This document shows, one piece after another, positions 7,452-16,386 of a stretch of 64,000 bases of DNA. This DNA is from RYN-230 sp963782185 (GTDB lineage Bacteria > Actinomycetota > Actinomycetes > Streptosporangiales > Streptosporangiaceae). Within the stretch, counting starts at the first letter, position 1; each line of letters starts with the position of its first letter. The notes below the pieces were generated by a model. That model saw only the letters and a list, made by a program, of their open reading frames with translations. It searched no databases and was not told the DNA's origin. Position numbers and translations under genes: made by a program. The DNA lies in assembly GCA_963782185.1 (NCBI GenBank), contig CAWAJB010000003.1, forward strand, positions 62,001 through 126,000, given 5' to 3'.

Positions 7452-9419
7452 ATGAGCGCTCTGGGTGACCGCGGGGCCAGGGACATTGCGGTCGAGGACT
7501 GGTACGGCCTGGACATGGCGACCCCCGGCCCGGTGGAGGCAGCCGCCGACGATTCACCGTTCCCGCCCATCGGTGAGTACGGCTTCCTGTCCGACTGCGA
7601 GACCACCGCGCTCATCGCGCCGAGCGGGAACGTGGAATGGCTGTGCCTGCCCCGGATCGACTCGCCGAGCGTGTTCGGCTCCATCCTGGACCGCTCGGCC
7701 GGCGGGTTCCGGCTCGGCCCGGAGGGCATCACCGTCCCGGCCGCCCGCCGGTACCTGCCCGGGACCATGGTGCTGGAGACCAGCTGGGCCACCCCGACCG
7801 GATGGCTGGTGGTGCGCGATGCGCTGATCATGGGGCCCTGGCACCACGAGAACGAGCTGTCCCACACGCACCGCCGGACACCGACCGATTACGACGCGGA
7901 CCACGTGCTGCTGCGCACCATCCGCTGTGTCACCGGCGAGGTCCAGGTCACGTTCGAGTGTGAGCCGGTCTTCGACTACGGCCGTTACCAGGGGAACTGG
8001 GCCTACACCGACCGCAGCTACGGGCAGGGAATCTGCCGCCGGGCCGGCGACGCCCCCGGGGTCCCGCTGACCCTGACCACCGACATGCGGCTGGGCTTCG
8101 AGGGCGGCCGGGCCATGGCCCGGACCCGGATGCAGGAGGGCGAGGTCCACTTCTGCGCCCTGTCCTGGACCGATCACGCGCCGCCGTTCACCTACTCCGA
8201 GGCCCGCCAGCGGCTGCTCTGGACTGCCCACCACTGGCAGCACTGGCTGGCCCGGGGCCGGTTCCCGGACCATCCGTGGAGCCGCTACCTGCAGCGCAGC
8301 GCGCTGACGCTGAAGGGCCTCACGTTCGCGCCCAGCGGGGCCATGGTGGCGGCGGCGACCACGTCGCTGCCGGAGGTCCCGCGCGGGGAGCGCAACTGGG
8401 ACTACCGCTACTGCTGGCTGCGCGACTCCGCCTTCACCCTGTGGAGCCTGTACGCGCTCGGCTTCGACTGGGAGGCCGACGACTTCTTCTGGTTCCTCGC
8501 CGACCTGGCCCAGCGCGACGACGAGGTCCAGGTGGTCTACGGGGTGGACGGCGAGCGCGACCTGAGCGAGCAGGTCCTGGACCATCTCAGCGGGTACGAC
8601 GGCGCGCGGCCGGTGCGGGTGGGCAACGAGGCGTACACCCAGCGCCAGCACGACGTGTGGGGCACGATGCTGCAGGCCATCCACATCCGGCTGGGCAGCT
8701 GGCAGCGGCTGGATGAGCGGATGTGGCGGGTGGTGCGCCGCCAGGTGGAGAGCGCGCTGAAGTACTGGCGTGAGCCGGACCTGGGTATCTGGGAGGTCCG
8801 CGGCGAGCCGAGGCACTTCACGTTCTCCAAGCTCATGTGCTGGTCCGCCGTGCAGCGCGGCGCGCAGGCCGCGCTGGCCCGCGGCGAGGCCGCGCTGGCC
8901 AAGACCTGGGGTGAGGCCGCCGACGAGATCCGGGACGACATCCTGGCCCACGGGGTGGACGAGCGCGGGGTCTTCACCCAGCACTACGAGACCAAGGCGC
9001 TCGACGCCTCGCTGCTGCTGCTGCCCATGACCGGGTTCCTGCCCCGTGAGGACCCGCGGGTCCGGGCCACGATCCTGGCCATCGCGGACGAGCTGACCGT
9101 GGACGGGCTGGTCGTGCGCTACCGGCCCGAGGAGACCGACGACGGGCTGCCCGGGGACGAGGGAACCTTCACGATCTGCTCGTTCCTGCTGGTCAGCGCG
9201 TTCTCCGAGATCGGCGAGATGGACCGGGCCCAGCAACTGTGCGAGCGGCTCCTGTCGCTGGCCAGCTCGCTCGACCTGTACGCGGAGGAGATCGACCCGC
9301 GGACCGGCCGTCATCTGGGCAACTTCCCGCAGGCGTTCACCCACCTGGCCCTGATCAACGCGGTCATCCACGTGATCCGCGGGCAGCGCCACTCGTCGCC
9401 GCTGCCGCCGCAGGCCTAG
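7452..9419 (+). CDS. Glycoside hydrolase family 15 protein (trehalase/glucoamylase-like)
   Basis: 655 residues with the normal two-part layout of actinobacterial GH15 proteins: an N-terminal beta-sandwich (from FPPIGEYGFLSDCETTAL) and a C-terminal (alpha/alpha)6 barrel with GERNWDYRYCWLRDSAF and the late DEGTFTICSFLLV carrying the probable catalytic Glu. No signal peptide, so it should be cytoplasmic. GH15 members of this type act on trehalose or alpha-glucans; I cannot choose. GGGAGG at 7433-7438 lies 13 bases before ATG 7452, rather far; a second in-frame ATG at 7515 is a possible start and would lose no conserved sequence. Confidence 0.85.
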   Translation: MSALGDRGARDIAVEDWYGLDMATPGPVEAAADDSPFPPIGEYGFLSDCETTALIAPSGNVEWLCLPRIDSPSVFGSILDRSAGGFRLGPEGITVPAARRYLPGTMVLETSWATPTGWLVVRDALIMGPWHHENELSHTHRRTPTDYDADHVLLRTIRCVTGEVQVTFECEPVFDYGRYQGNWAYTDRSYGQGICRRAGDAPGVPLTLTTDMRLGFEGGRAMARTRMQEGEVHFCALSWTDHAPPFTYSEARQRLLWTAHHWQHWLARGRFPDHPWSRYLQRSALTLKGLTFAPSGAMVAAATTSLPEVPRGERNWDYRYCWLRDSAFTLWSLYALGFDWEADDFFWFLADLAQRDDEVQVVYGVDGERDLSEQVLDHLSGYDGARPVRVGNEAYTQRQHDVWGTMLQAIHIRLGSWQRLDERMWRVVRRQVESALKYWREPDLGIWEVRGEPRHFTFSKLMCWSAVQRGAQAALARGEAALAKTWGEAADEIRDDILAHGVDERGVFTQHYETKALDASLLLLPMTGFLPREDPRVRATILAIADELTVDGLVVRYRPEETDDGLPGDEGTFTICSFLLVSAFSEIGEMDRAQQLCERLLSLASSLDLYAEEIDPRTGRHLGNFPQAFTHLALINAVIHVIRGQRHSSPLPPQA

Positions 9420-9484
9420 CGCCGAGGGTTTCCTGACCGGCGGGCGGAGGGCCATGATTGTCCCAACGTCGAGGGGAGCACGCA

Positions 9485-10327
9485 GTGGCCGAGATCATCA
9501 GGGCCGGGCTGGTCCAGCAGCAGTGGACGGGTGACAAGGAGACCATGATCAGGGCCTCGGCCGACGCGATCGGGCGGGCGGCATCCGCCGGGGCGCAGGT
9601 CGTCTGCCTGCAGGAACTGTTCTACGGGCCGTATTTCTGCCAGGTGCAGGACGCCGACTACTACTCCTACACCGAGGCCATCCCCGGCGGCCCGACCACC
9701 GAGCTGATGTGCGAGCTGGCCCGCCAGCACTCGGTGGTGCTGGTGGTGCCCATGTACGAGGAGGAGCACCCGGGGCTGTACTACAACACCGCGGCCGTGA
9801 TCGACGCGGACGGCACCTACCTCGGGAAGTACCGCAAGACGCATCTGCCGCAGGTCAAGGGGTTCTGGGAGAAGTTTTACTTCCGGCCCGGGAACCTGGG
9901 CTACCCGGTCTTCGACACCGCGGTCGGCCGGATCGGCGTGTATATCTGCTACGACCGGCACTTCCCGGAAGGATGGCGGGCGCTCGGCCTGGCCGGGGCC
10001 CGGATCGTGTTCAACCCGTCGGCGACCAGCCGCGGCCTGTCGCAGTACCTGTGGCGGCTGGAGCAGCCCGCCGCCGCCGTGGCCAACGAGTACTTCATCG
10101 GCGCGATCAACCGGGTGGGCGTGGAACCCCTGGGCGACAACGACTTCTACGGCCAGACCTACTTCGTCGACCCGCGCGGCCAGCTGATCGGCGAGGCGGC
10201 GTCCGACACCGACGACGAGGTGATCGTCCGCGACCTGGACATGGATCAGCTGGCCGAGGTGCGCGACCTGTGGCAGTTCTACCGCGACCGCCGCCCCGAC
10301 CAGTACGGCGGGCTGGTGCAGCCGTGA
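9485..10327 (+). CDS. Nitrilase-superfamily amidohydrolase, probably beta-ureidopropionase
   Basis: 280 residues, single CN-hydrolase domain with the full catalytic set: Glu in CLQELFYGPYF, Lys in KYRKTHLPQ and Cys in YICYDRHFPEG. The GTG start at 9485 sits 7 bases after GAGGGGAG. The stop overlaps the dihydropyrimidinase GTG (GTGA), so the two are co-translated. In the reductive pyrimidine pathway this enzyme hydrolyses N-carbamoyl-beta-alanine to beta-alanine, CO2 and ammonia, the step after dihydropyrimidinase, which supports the assignment; an N-carbamoyl-amino-acid hydrolase for hydantoins is the main alternative. Confidence 0.85.
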   Translation: MAEIIRAGLVQQQWTGDKETMIRASADAIGRAASAGAQVVCLQELFYGPYFCQVQDADYYSYTEAIPGGPTTELMCELARQHSVVLVVPMYEEEHPGLYYNTAAVIDADGTYLGKYRKTHLPQVKGFWEKFYFRPGNLGYPVFDTAVGRIGVYICYDRHFPEGWRALGLAGARIVFNPSATSRGLSQYLWRLEQPAAAVANEYFIGAINRVGVEPLGDNDFYGQTYFVDPRGQLIGEAASDTDDEVIVRDLDMDQLAEVRDLWQFYRDRRPDQYGGLVQP

Positions 10328-11727
10328 GCCTGCTCATCAGGGGCGGCACCGTGGTGTCCCCCTCGGGCGCCGCGCCGGCGGACGTGCTGGTCGAGGGCGA
10401 GAAGATCAGCGCGCTGGCCGCCCCGGGCAGCGCGACCTCGGTGGCCTGGGGTGCATCGGCGGACCAGGCCATCGACGCCAGCGGGCTCTACGTGCTGCCC
10501 GGCGGCATCGACGTGCACACCCACATGGAGATGCCGTTCGGCGGCACGTTCTCGGTGGACACGTTCGAGACCGGCACCCGGGCCGCGGCCTGGGGCGGCA
10601 CGACCACGATCGTGGACTTCGCGGTCCAGGCCAAGGGCACCTCGCTGCTGGCCACGCTGGACAAGTGGCACGGGAAGGCCGACGGCCACTGCGTGATCGA
10701 CTACGGCTTCCACATGATCGTCTCCGACGTGAACGACACCACGCTGAAGGAGATGGAATCCTGCATCGGGGCGGGCGTGAACAGCTTCAAGATGTTCATG
10801 GCCTACCCGGGCGTGTTCTACGCGACCGACGGGGAGATCGTCCGGGCCATGACCCGGGCGGCCGAGACCGGCGCCGTGATCATGATGCACGCCGAGAACG
10901 GCATCGCGATCGACCAGCTGGTGGCGCAGGCCCTGGCTGCGGGCAAGACCGACCCGGTCCAGCACGGCCTGACCCGGCCGCCGGAGCTCGAGGCGGAGGC
11001 CACCCGCCGGGCCATCACGCTGGCCGGGGTGACCGGGTCGCCGCTGTACATCGTGCACCTGTCGGCCGCCCAGGCCCTCCAGGCCGTCGCCGAGGCCCGG
11101 GACACGGGCCAGAACGTGTTCGCCGAGACCTGCCCCCAGTACCTCTACCTGTCCCTCGACGACCTGGCCCGGCCGGACTTCGAGGGGGCCAAGTACGTGG
11201 CCTCGCCGCCGCTGCGGCCCCGCGAGCACCAGGGCTCGCTGTGGCGCGGGCTGCGCACCAACGACCTGTCCGTGGTGTCCACCGACCACTGCCCGTTCTG
11301 CTTTAAGGACCAGAAGGAGCTGGGCCGCGGCGACTTCTCCAAGATCCCCAACGGGATCCCCGGCGTCGAGCACCGGATGGACCTGCTGCACCAGGGAGTG
11401 GTGGCGGGGGAGCTGTCGCTGGCCCGCTGGGTCGAGGTGGCCGCCACCACGCCGGCCCGGATGTTCGGGCTCTACCCCCGCAAGGGCATCATCGCGCCCG
11501 GCTCGGACGCGGACATCGTCCTGTACGACCCGCGGGCCACGCAGGTCCTGTCGGCGGGCACGCACCACATGAACGTGGACTACTCGGCCTACGAGGGCAT
11601 GCCGGTCACCGGGCAGGTGCGGACCGTGCTGTCCCGCGGCGAGCTGGTGATCGGCGGCGGCGAGTACCACGGCCGTACCGGGCACGGCCAGTTCCTGCGC
11701 CGTGACCGGTCGGCGTACCTGATCTGA
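10324..11727 (+). CDS. hydA: Dihydropyrimidinase (D-hydantoinase family)
   Basis: 467 residues, full length for the family. The metal-binding HTH is in GGIDVHTHMEMPFGG, the carbamylated Lys in NSFKMFMAYPG, metal His in MMHAENG and IVHLSAAQA, and the metal Asp in VSTDHCPF. It opens the dihydrouracil/dihydrothymine ring to the N-carbamoyl acid; hydantoins are also substrates in this family. GTG 10324 overlaps the upstream amidohydrolase stop. The gene order amidase, dihydropyrimidinase, LLM enzyme suggests one pyrimidine-degradation operon. Confidence 0.92.
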   Translation: MSLLIRGGTVVSPSGAAPADVLVEGEKISALAAPGSATSVAWGASADQAIDASGLYVLPGGIDVHTHMEMPFGGTFSVDTFETGTRAAAWGGTTTIVDFAVQAKGTSLLATLDKWHGKADGHCVIDYGFHMIVSDVNDTTLKEMESCIGAGVNSFKMFMAYPGVFYATDGEIVRAMTRAAETGAVIMMHAENGIAIDQLVAQALAAGKTDPVQHGLTRPPELEAEATRRAITLAGVTGSPLYIVHLSAAQALQAVAEARDTGQNVFAETCPQYLYLSLDDLARPDFEGAKYVASPPLRPREHQGSLWRGLRTNDLSVVSTDHCPFCFKDQKELGRGDFSKIPNGIPGVEHRMDLLHQGVVAGELSLARWVEVAATTPARMFGLYPRKGIIAPGSDADIVLYDPRATQVLSAGTHHMNVDYSAYEGMPVTGQVRTVLSRGELVIGGGEYHGRTGHGQFLRRDRSAYLI

Positions 11728-11755
11728 ACCGCTACCTGAACTGAGGGGGGCACAG

Positions 11756-12751
11756 ATGGACTTCGGCGTGGTCCTGCAGACCGACCCGCCTTTCCGGGCC
11801 GTGGTGGAAACCATGCAGCGGGCGGAGGGCGAGGGCTTCCGGTACGGCTGGACGTTCGACTCGCACGTGCTGTGGCAGGAGCCGTTCGTCATCTACTCCC
11901 AGATCCTCGCGGCCACCTCGCAGCTGATGGTCGGCCCGATGGTGACGAACCCGGGAACCCGGGACTGGTCGGTCACCGCGTCCTTGTTCGCGACGCTGAA
12001 CGACATGTTCGGCAACCGGACCGTGTGCGGCATCGGCCGCGGCGACTCGGCCCGCCGGGTCATCGGCCAGCCGCCGGTCACGCTGGCCACCATGGCCAAG
12101 GCCATGCACGTGATCAAGGGCCTGGCCGAGGGGCGGGAGGTGATGCTGCACGGCGCGCCGATCCGCATCCCGTGGGTCCGCGACGGGTCGCTGGAGATCT
12201 GGATGGCCGCCTACGGCCCCAAGGCGCTGGCCCTGGTCGGGCAGCAGGCGGACGGGTTCATCCTGCAGACCGCCGACCCGGACATCGCGCGCTGGACGGT
12301 GGGATCGGTGCGGGCCGCGGCCCGGGCGGCCGGCCGGGACCCGGACGCGATCACGATCTGCGTGGCCGCCCCCGCCTACGTCGGCACCGACGTGCCGCAC
12401 CAGCGGGATCAGCTGCGCTGGTTCGGCGGGATGGTCGGCAACCACGTCGCCGACCTGGTCGCCCGCTACGGCGAGGACGGCCCGGTGCCGCACGAGCTGA
12501 CCGACTACATCAAGGGCCGCGGGGGATACGACTACGCCCACCACGGCCGGGCCGGGAACCCGTCCACGGACTTCGTGCCGGACGCCATCGTGGACCGATT
12601 CTGCCTGCTCGGGCCGGCCGCCGCGCACGCCGACCGGCTGCGCGAGCTGGCCGGGATCGGCGTGGACCAGTTCGCCGTGTACCTGATGCACGACCAGCCG
12701 GCGCAGACGCTCGCCGCGTACGGCCAGGAGATCATCCCCGCTCTTTCCTGA
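11756..12751 (+). CDS. LLM-class F420-dependent oxidoreductase linked to pyrimidine catabolism
   Basis: 331 residues, bacterial-luciferase-like barrel: MDFGVVLQTDPPF start, YGWTFDSHVLWQEPFV, GPMVTNPGTRDWSVTAS and IGRGDSARR. I recognise it as close to the family of F420-dependent oxidoreductases that is repeatedly found beside dihydropyrimidinase genes. ATG 11756 follows GAGGGGGG 28 bases after the dihydropyrimidinase stop, so it is probably the third gene of the operon. No classical flavin/FeS dihydropyrimidine dehydrogenase is in the window, so a redox role at the pyrimidine ring is plausible but unproven. Confidence 0.85.
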   Translation: MDFGVVLQTDPPFRAVVETMQRAEGEGFRYGWTFDSHVLWQEPFVIYSQILAATSQLMVGPMVTNPGTRDWSVTASLFATLNDMFGNRTVCGIGRGDSARRVIGQPPVTLATMAKAMHVIKGLAEGREVMLHGAPIRIPWVRDGSLEIWMAAYGPKALALVGQQADGFILQTADPDIARWTVGSVRAAARAAGRDPDAITICVAAPAYVGTDVPHQRDQLRWFGGMVGNHVADLVARYGEDGPVPHELTDYIKGRGGYDYAHHGRAGNPSTDFVPDAIVDRFCLLGPAAAHADRLRELAGIGVDQFAVYLMHDQPAQTLAAYGQEIIPALS

Positions 12752-12783
12752 CTGCGGCGGACAGCACGAGAACCCTGGACCGG

Positions 12784-12807
12784 AGGCGTTTGACGACGCC
12801 TTTTATT
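12784..12807 (+). terminator. Weak intrinsic terminator after the pyrimidine operon
   Basis: AGGCGT and ACGCCT form a 6-bp stem around a 6-base loop and are followed directly by TTTATT, one of the few T-runs in this GC-rich window. It sits 33 bases after the LLM gene stop, where the operon would end. Confidence 0.45.
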
Positions 12808-12918
12808 GCTCAAACGGTTTTTTCCGTGTGATCCTTTTCATAGGGCCCTGCGTCGCGTTCCGGCCACGCCCGGGGCCATGTCGGGCATTCTGGGACCTCG
12901 CAAGCACCCCGTGTCCGC

Positions 12919-13161
12919 GAGTTCAGCTGCCTGCAGCCGCTGTGGAACGCGGAGAGCGGGTGGAACGTCTCGGCCAGCAACACGTCGTCCGGCGCCTACG
13001 GCATCCCGCAGGCCCTGCCGGGCAGCAAGATGGCGAGCGCCGGCGCGGACTGGCAGACGAGCGCGGCCACCCAGATCCGCTGGGGGCTGGGCTACATCCG
13101 GTCGGTGTACGGCTCGCCGTGCGGCGCCTGGTCCCACGAGCAGGCCTACGGCTGGTACTAG
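12919..13161 (+). pseudogene. Remnant of a lytic-transglycosylase-like gene (C-terminal domain only)
   Basis: The frame ending at TAG 13161 encodes about 80 residues, PLWNAESGWN...SSGAYGIPQALPGSKMASAG...RWGLGYIRSVYGS...AYGWY, nearly the same as the C-terminal domain of the intact gene at 13523-14080. The catalytic Glu (AESGW) is kept. In frame upstream there is a TAG at 12841 and no ATG/GTG/TTG, so the signal peptide and linker are gone. The flanking GCAAGCACCCC at 12902-12910 recurs before the intact copy at about 13403, so the remnant looks like a tandem duplicate that lost its middle by internal deletion. Confidence 0.7.
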
Positions 13162-13213
13162 CCCGCCGGCCATGACGGCGGGCTGACCGGGGATCCCCGG
13201 CGTGTCCCGCGAG

Positions 13214-13259
13214 GCGGGCCGTGGTGGTCCCAGTCATCCCCGGGAGCACCACGGCCCGC
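13214..13259. repeat. 13-bp perfect inverted repeat inside a GC-rich intergenic stretch (13162-13522)
   Basis: GCGGGCCGTGGTG at 13214-13226 is matched by CACCACGGCCCGC at 13247-13259 with a 20-base loop. The right arm motif is then reiterated in degenerate form at about 13268-13280, 13290 and 13315 (ACCACGGC core). The hairpin may terminate transcripts from the upstream remnant. The rest of 13162-13522 holds no gene I can support; it is the 5' region of the intact lytic gene. Confidence 0.55.
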
Positions 13260-13522
13260 CCGCGTGAGACCACGGCCCGCATCCCCGCGAGCACCACGGC
13301 CCCCCTGTGTAACCACCACGGCGCCGTGTGTGACCTATTTCATACTGTCTTTATTTCCGGTTTTGGTCATGTTCGCGGCAAGTTTCCGGCATGGTGGGGG
13401 ACGCAAGCACCCCTGCGTGCGAGATGGTCGCCCCCGAGGCCGCCCGGCGCCCTGTCCCCGCGTCACGTCCGTACGCCGCTGCCCCTTCCTGCAGATTCCG
13501 CTGGTAGCTGGCATGTGCCCGG

Positions 13523-14080
13523 GTGACAGCCGTGCGCGTGCTCCGCGCCAACCGAAGGTACCCCTTGTCCCGGATCAGGGCTCTCCGCACATATCCGAAA
13601 CTCCTCCTCAGCATGACCGCGGCCGGCAGCGCCGTCACCGCGGCGGTCATCACCCTCAGCGCCGCCCCCGCCGCCCCGGCGGCCGCCGCCCAGGCCAGCG
13701 CCCACCCGGCTGCGGCCGCCGTGGCCCCGGCCACCTTCCGGCCCACCGCCACCCTGACCTCGGCCACCATCACGCAGCGCCAGGCCAATTACCGCACCGC
13801 CCACCGGATGATGCCCCGCTTCGGCTGGGGCAAGCGGCAGTGGACGCCGCTGTGGAATCTGTGGAACCGGGAGAGCGGCTGGAACAAGTACGCCGAGAAC
13901 CCCTACTCGGGCGCGTACGGCATCCCGCAGGCCGTGCCGGGCAGCAAGATGGCCAGCGCCGGCAACCACTGGCGCACCAACGCCACCACCCAGATCCGCT
14001 GGGGGCTGCGCTACATCAAGAGCCGCTACGGGCGCCCGCGCGTCGCGTGGGATCACGAGCTGGCCTACGGCTGGTACTGA
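13523..14080 (+). CDS. Secreted lytic-transglycosylase-like protein
   Basis: About 185 residues. A basic N-terminus and a hydrophobic stretch ending in an Ala-rich region (residues ~30-58) form a signal peptide; an Ala/Pro/Thr linker follows; residues ~105-185 form the compact domain WNRESGWNKYAENP...GAYGIPQAVPGSKMASAG...AYGWY. Glu in NRESGWN is the expected catalytic acid of this lysozyme-like fold, common in actinomycete proteins that cleave peptidoglycan during growth or resuscitation. The GTG at 13523 is the first start; GTG 13532 is equally possible. A degraded paralogue lies directly upstream. Confidence 0.8.
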   Translation: MTAVRVLRANRRYPLSRIRALRTYPKLLLSMTAAGSAVTAAVITLSAAPAAPAAAAQASAHPAAAAVAPATFRPTATLTSATITQRQANYRTAHRMMPRFGWGKRQWTPLWNLWNRESGWNKYAENPYSGAYGIPQAVPGSKMASAGNHWRTNATTQIRWGLRYIKSRYGRPRVAWDHELAYGWY

Positions 14081-14096
14081 GTTAGCCCGCCCTGAC

Positions 14097-14130
14097 GCGG
14101 CGGGTGCGCCGGGCCCGGCGCACCCGCCGC
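14097..14130 (+). terminator. Perfect 34-base palindromic terminator
   Basis: GCGGCGGGTGCGCCGGG is followed at once by its exact reverse complement, giving a 17-bp inverted repeat with no spacer. It begins 17 bases after the stop of the lytic gene and is followed by no clear T-run, as is usual for high-GC actinomycete terminators. Confidence 0.7.
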
Positions 14131-14215
14131 ATCAGCGTCCCTTCAGAGGCGTTCCAGGGCCCCCTGACAGACTCCGGCCAGGCCGTCACGGTGACCGTGC
14201 GGGGACGGCTGCGAT

Positions 14216-14876
14216 CTAGTAAGCCCCCTGGATGCCGTGATCCAAGCGGTCTAGCGCCCTCCGCAGCCATTGGACGTCACCGTCGCGCAGTTGCGCCAGA
14301 TCATCGGGCATGACCGTGGGGATCAGCTGCCAGTAGTTGTAAGCCTGGTAGAGCGCACCAACCACGAGGGCGAGTTGGCCGGCCGCCTGCAGATCGTGCG
14401 GAGACAGGTGCCGGGACCAAAGCCCCAGGTAGCGCTGGAGCAGCTGACCGCGCCAGGCGCTCGCGGGTCCAGGACCGCATCGAGTCACGGGCCCAGGCCG
14501 GATCGATGGTCTGGGCGTCAGACTCGCTGATCACCGCCCAGCGGAACCCGCGGGGCTCCGTGCTCAGGGGGCCGATCTCCACCAGCATGGCGGTGACGTC
14601 GAAGCCAGCATTCCACGCTGCAGCGTTGGCGCGGAGCAGCGTCACCGGCGCACCGACCAGCCGGCTCACAGCCCGGACCACTTCGTCCAGGTCCGGCTCA
14701 GCGCTCACGACGACGGTGGGCAAAGCGCAGACTTGCCCATGATCACGAGCGGAAGGCATGCGGCACAGCGTCGCCCCGTCGCCTGGGTGCGGCGCCAAGA
14801 CGACCACCAGGCATCTCGCCTCCCCGGCCTGCTGAGCCATGGGCACATACTGCACGGACCCGTAGTTCCGCACCAC
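14216..14876 (-). pseudogene. Unrecognised gene broken by a frameshift
   Basis: Two overlapping reverse frames fit together as one protein: the first (from GTG 14876 or ATG 14840) reads sensibly through WAVISESDAQTIDPAWARDS and then turns into Pro/Ala/Arg noise; the second (ending at TAG 14216) continues with WRGQLLQRYLGLWSRHLS and ends in DRLDHGIQGAY. The switch lies near base 14455 and needs a single-base indel. Joined length would be about 215 residues. I do not recognise the family. Either a true pseudogene or a sequencing error; its position among other broken genes favours real decay. Confidence 0.55.
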
Positions 14877-14900
14877 TGCCCGAGCGGTACCGGGGTCCGG

Positions 14901-16137
14901 TTACTCGGCTTTGAGCAGCTGGCCCGGGTGTGCTCGCGCGGCCAGCAGGGCGGGCACGGCGGCCAGCACGTTGGCGGCTGCGAGCACGCCCGCGGCCAGT
15001 GCGGCCAGCAGCAGGATGGGCACTACCGGCACCGGGACCACGCCGAAGTTCGTGGCGAACACCCGCCAGAGCACCCGGCCTGCCGCGACCCCGAGCGGCA
15101 CCCCGGCCGCGATGCCGGCCAGGGCGATCGTCGTGGCCTGCCAGCAGACCGCCGCGCCGACCTGGCGGCGGACGAACCCCAGCACCTTGAGCAGCCCCGT
15201 CTCGGTGCGCCGCCGGGCCACGCTGACCAGGAGCAGGTGCACCATGGGCGCGGCGCCGAGACAGCGACAGGGCAATATTTCCTGGTCCTCCCGAGGCTGG
15301 CCAGCAGCTGGACGATCTCCATGCCCTGGGATCCGGGCAATCCGTCGCTGGCGAAGTAGGCCTGGAACGGCGCGCCGACAGCGCGGGTGAGGAGATCAGG
15401 TGCGTGAGGCTGGCCCCGAACACGGCCGTGGCGCACAGCGCTGCCACCGCCAGGACCATGCCCGGCAGAGCCGTCCCCACCGGCTGGCTGCCCCGGCCAC
15501 GTCCGCGCTGCCGGATCCCGATCAGGACGGTGGCCGGCAGCTCGGCCGCCGCGGCGGCCCGGCTCACGGCCATGGCCACCGGCGCCGGCGGCCGCGGCGG
15601 GCGGGTGCCAGCACCGGGCGTCACGCACCGCCTGCCAGACCGACAGCGCGGTCCCGGCGGCCACCAGTGCCACCCCGCCAGCGGGAAGGCCCACGGGTCT
15701 AGGGACATCCGTGCCCGGGACGCGGCGGCGATCCGCGCCTCGCCCACGGGGGTCAGCGGGGACGCCAGGACCGCGCGCCAGGACGGCGTCGATGGCCCCC
15801 GCCGCGCCGATCGTGCCGCGCGGATCAGGGCGGCCGCGCGATGGCGGGGCCGCACGCCCACGGCGGGCGGGCCGTGATGGTCCGCCCGCTCCGTGGCCGC
15901 CGCCGGGCGGCCGCCTGGCCGCTGAGGCCACGCCGCCAGCGCGGAGGCCGGCCAGCACGTACCAGCCGCTGACCTGGGGCAGGACCGAGGTCTCCACCGC
16001 CGCCGGCCTCGCTCCGGCGGCCCGCCGCCGCCGTGGCCAGGACAAACCCGCCCGCCACGGCCGCGAGCACGCTGGGCCAGCCACGACCGCCAGTACTGGC
16101 GCACCGCCCGCGAAGCACCTGGCCACGCCCGCACCAC
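14901..16137 (-). pseudogene. FtsX-family ABC transporter permease, multiply frameshifted
   Basis: Pieces of one permease appear in different reverse frames in the right order: an N-terminal piece (RAVRQYWRSWLA at ~16090, then VLAAVAGGFVLATAAAGRRS near 16060), a middle piece with GMVLAVAALCATAVFGASL (~15440), and an intact C-terminal FtsX domain ending LLAARAHPGQLLKAE at 14901. The last piece has the paired helices and the GLLKVLGFVRRQVGAAVCWQ motif of MacB/FtsX permeases. At least three frame changes are needed, so no full protein can be made. The middle is shorter than in intact ~800-residue relatives, which implies deletions too. Confidence 0.65.
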
Positions 16138-16386
16138 TCACCCCGCTGTCCGGCCCCTCCAGCATCGCCGCGGCCCGGGCTCCGCGCCAGGTGGGCAGCT
16201 ACCAGGGTGGCGTCGTGTCACCACCACGCCGGGGCCGGCGTCACCACGGTGGCCCCGGCCGGGCCGCCGCGATGCACTGGAGGACATCACCCGCGGCGCG
16301 GACCCACGAAAGCAGCCGGCCATGAGCGTCCACCGCCATGGCGACTTCGTTCCCCCGGCCCAGAGTCCGCCGCCGCCCAGGCGCGG

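Noticed and set aside
12780..13522. c-di-AMP (ydaO-type) riboswitch before the lytic-transglycosylase-like genes
   Set aside because: Such riboswitches are known before cell-wall hydrolase genes in actinomycetes, but I could not find the conserved core sequences in either upstream region by eye; a covariance-model search would be needed.
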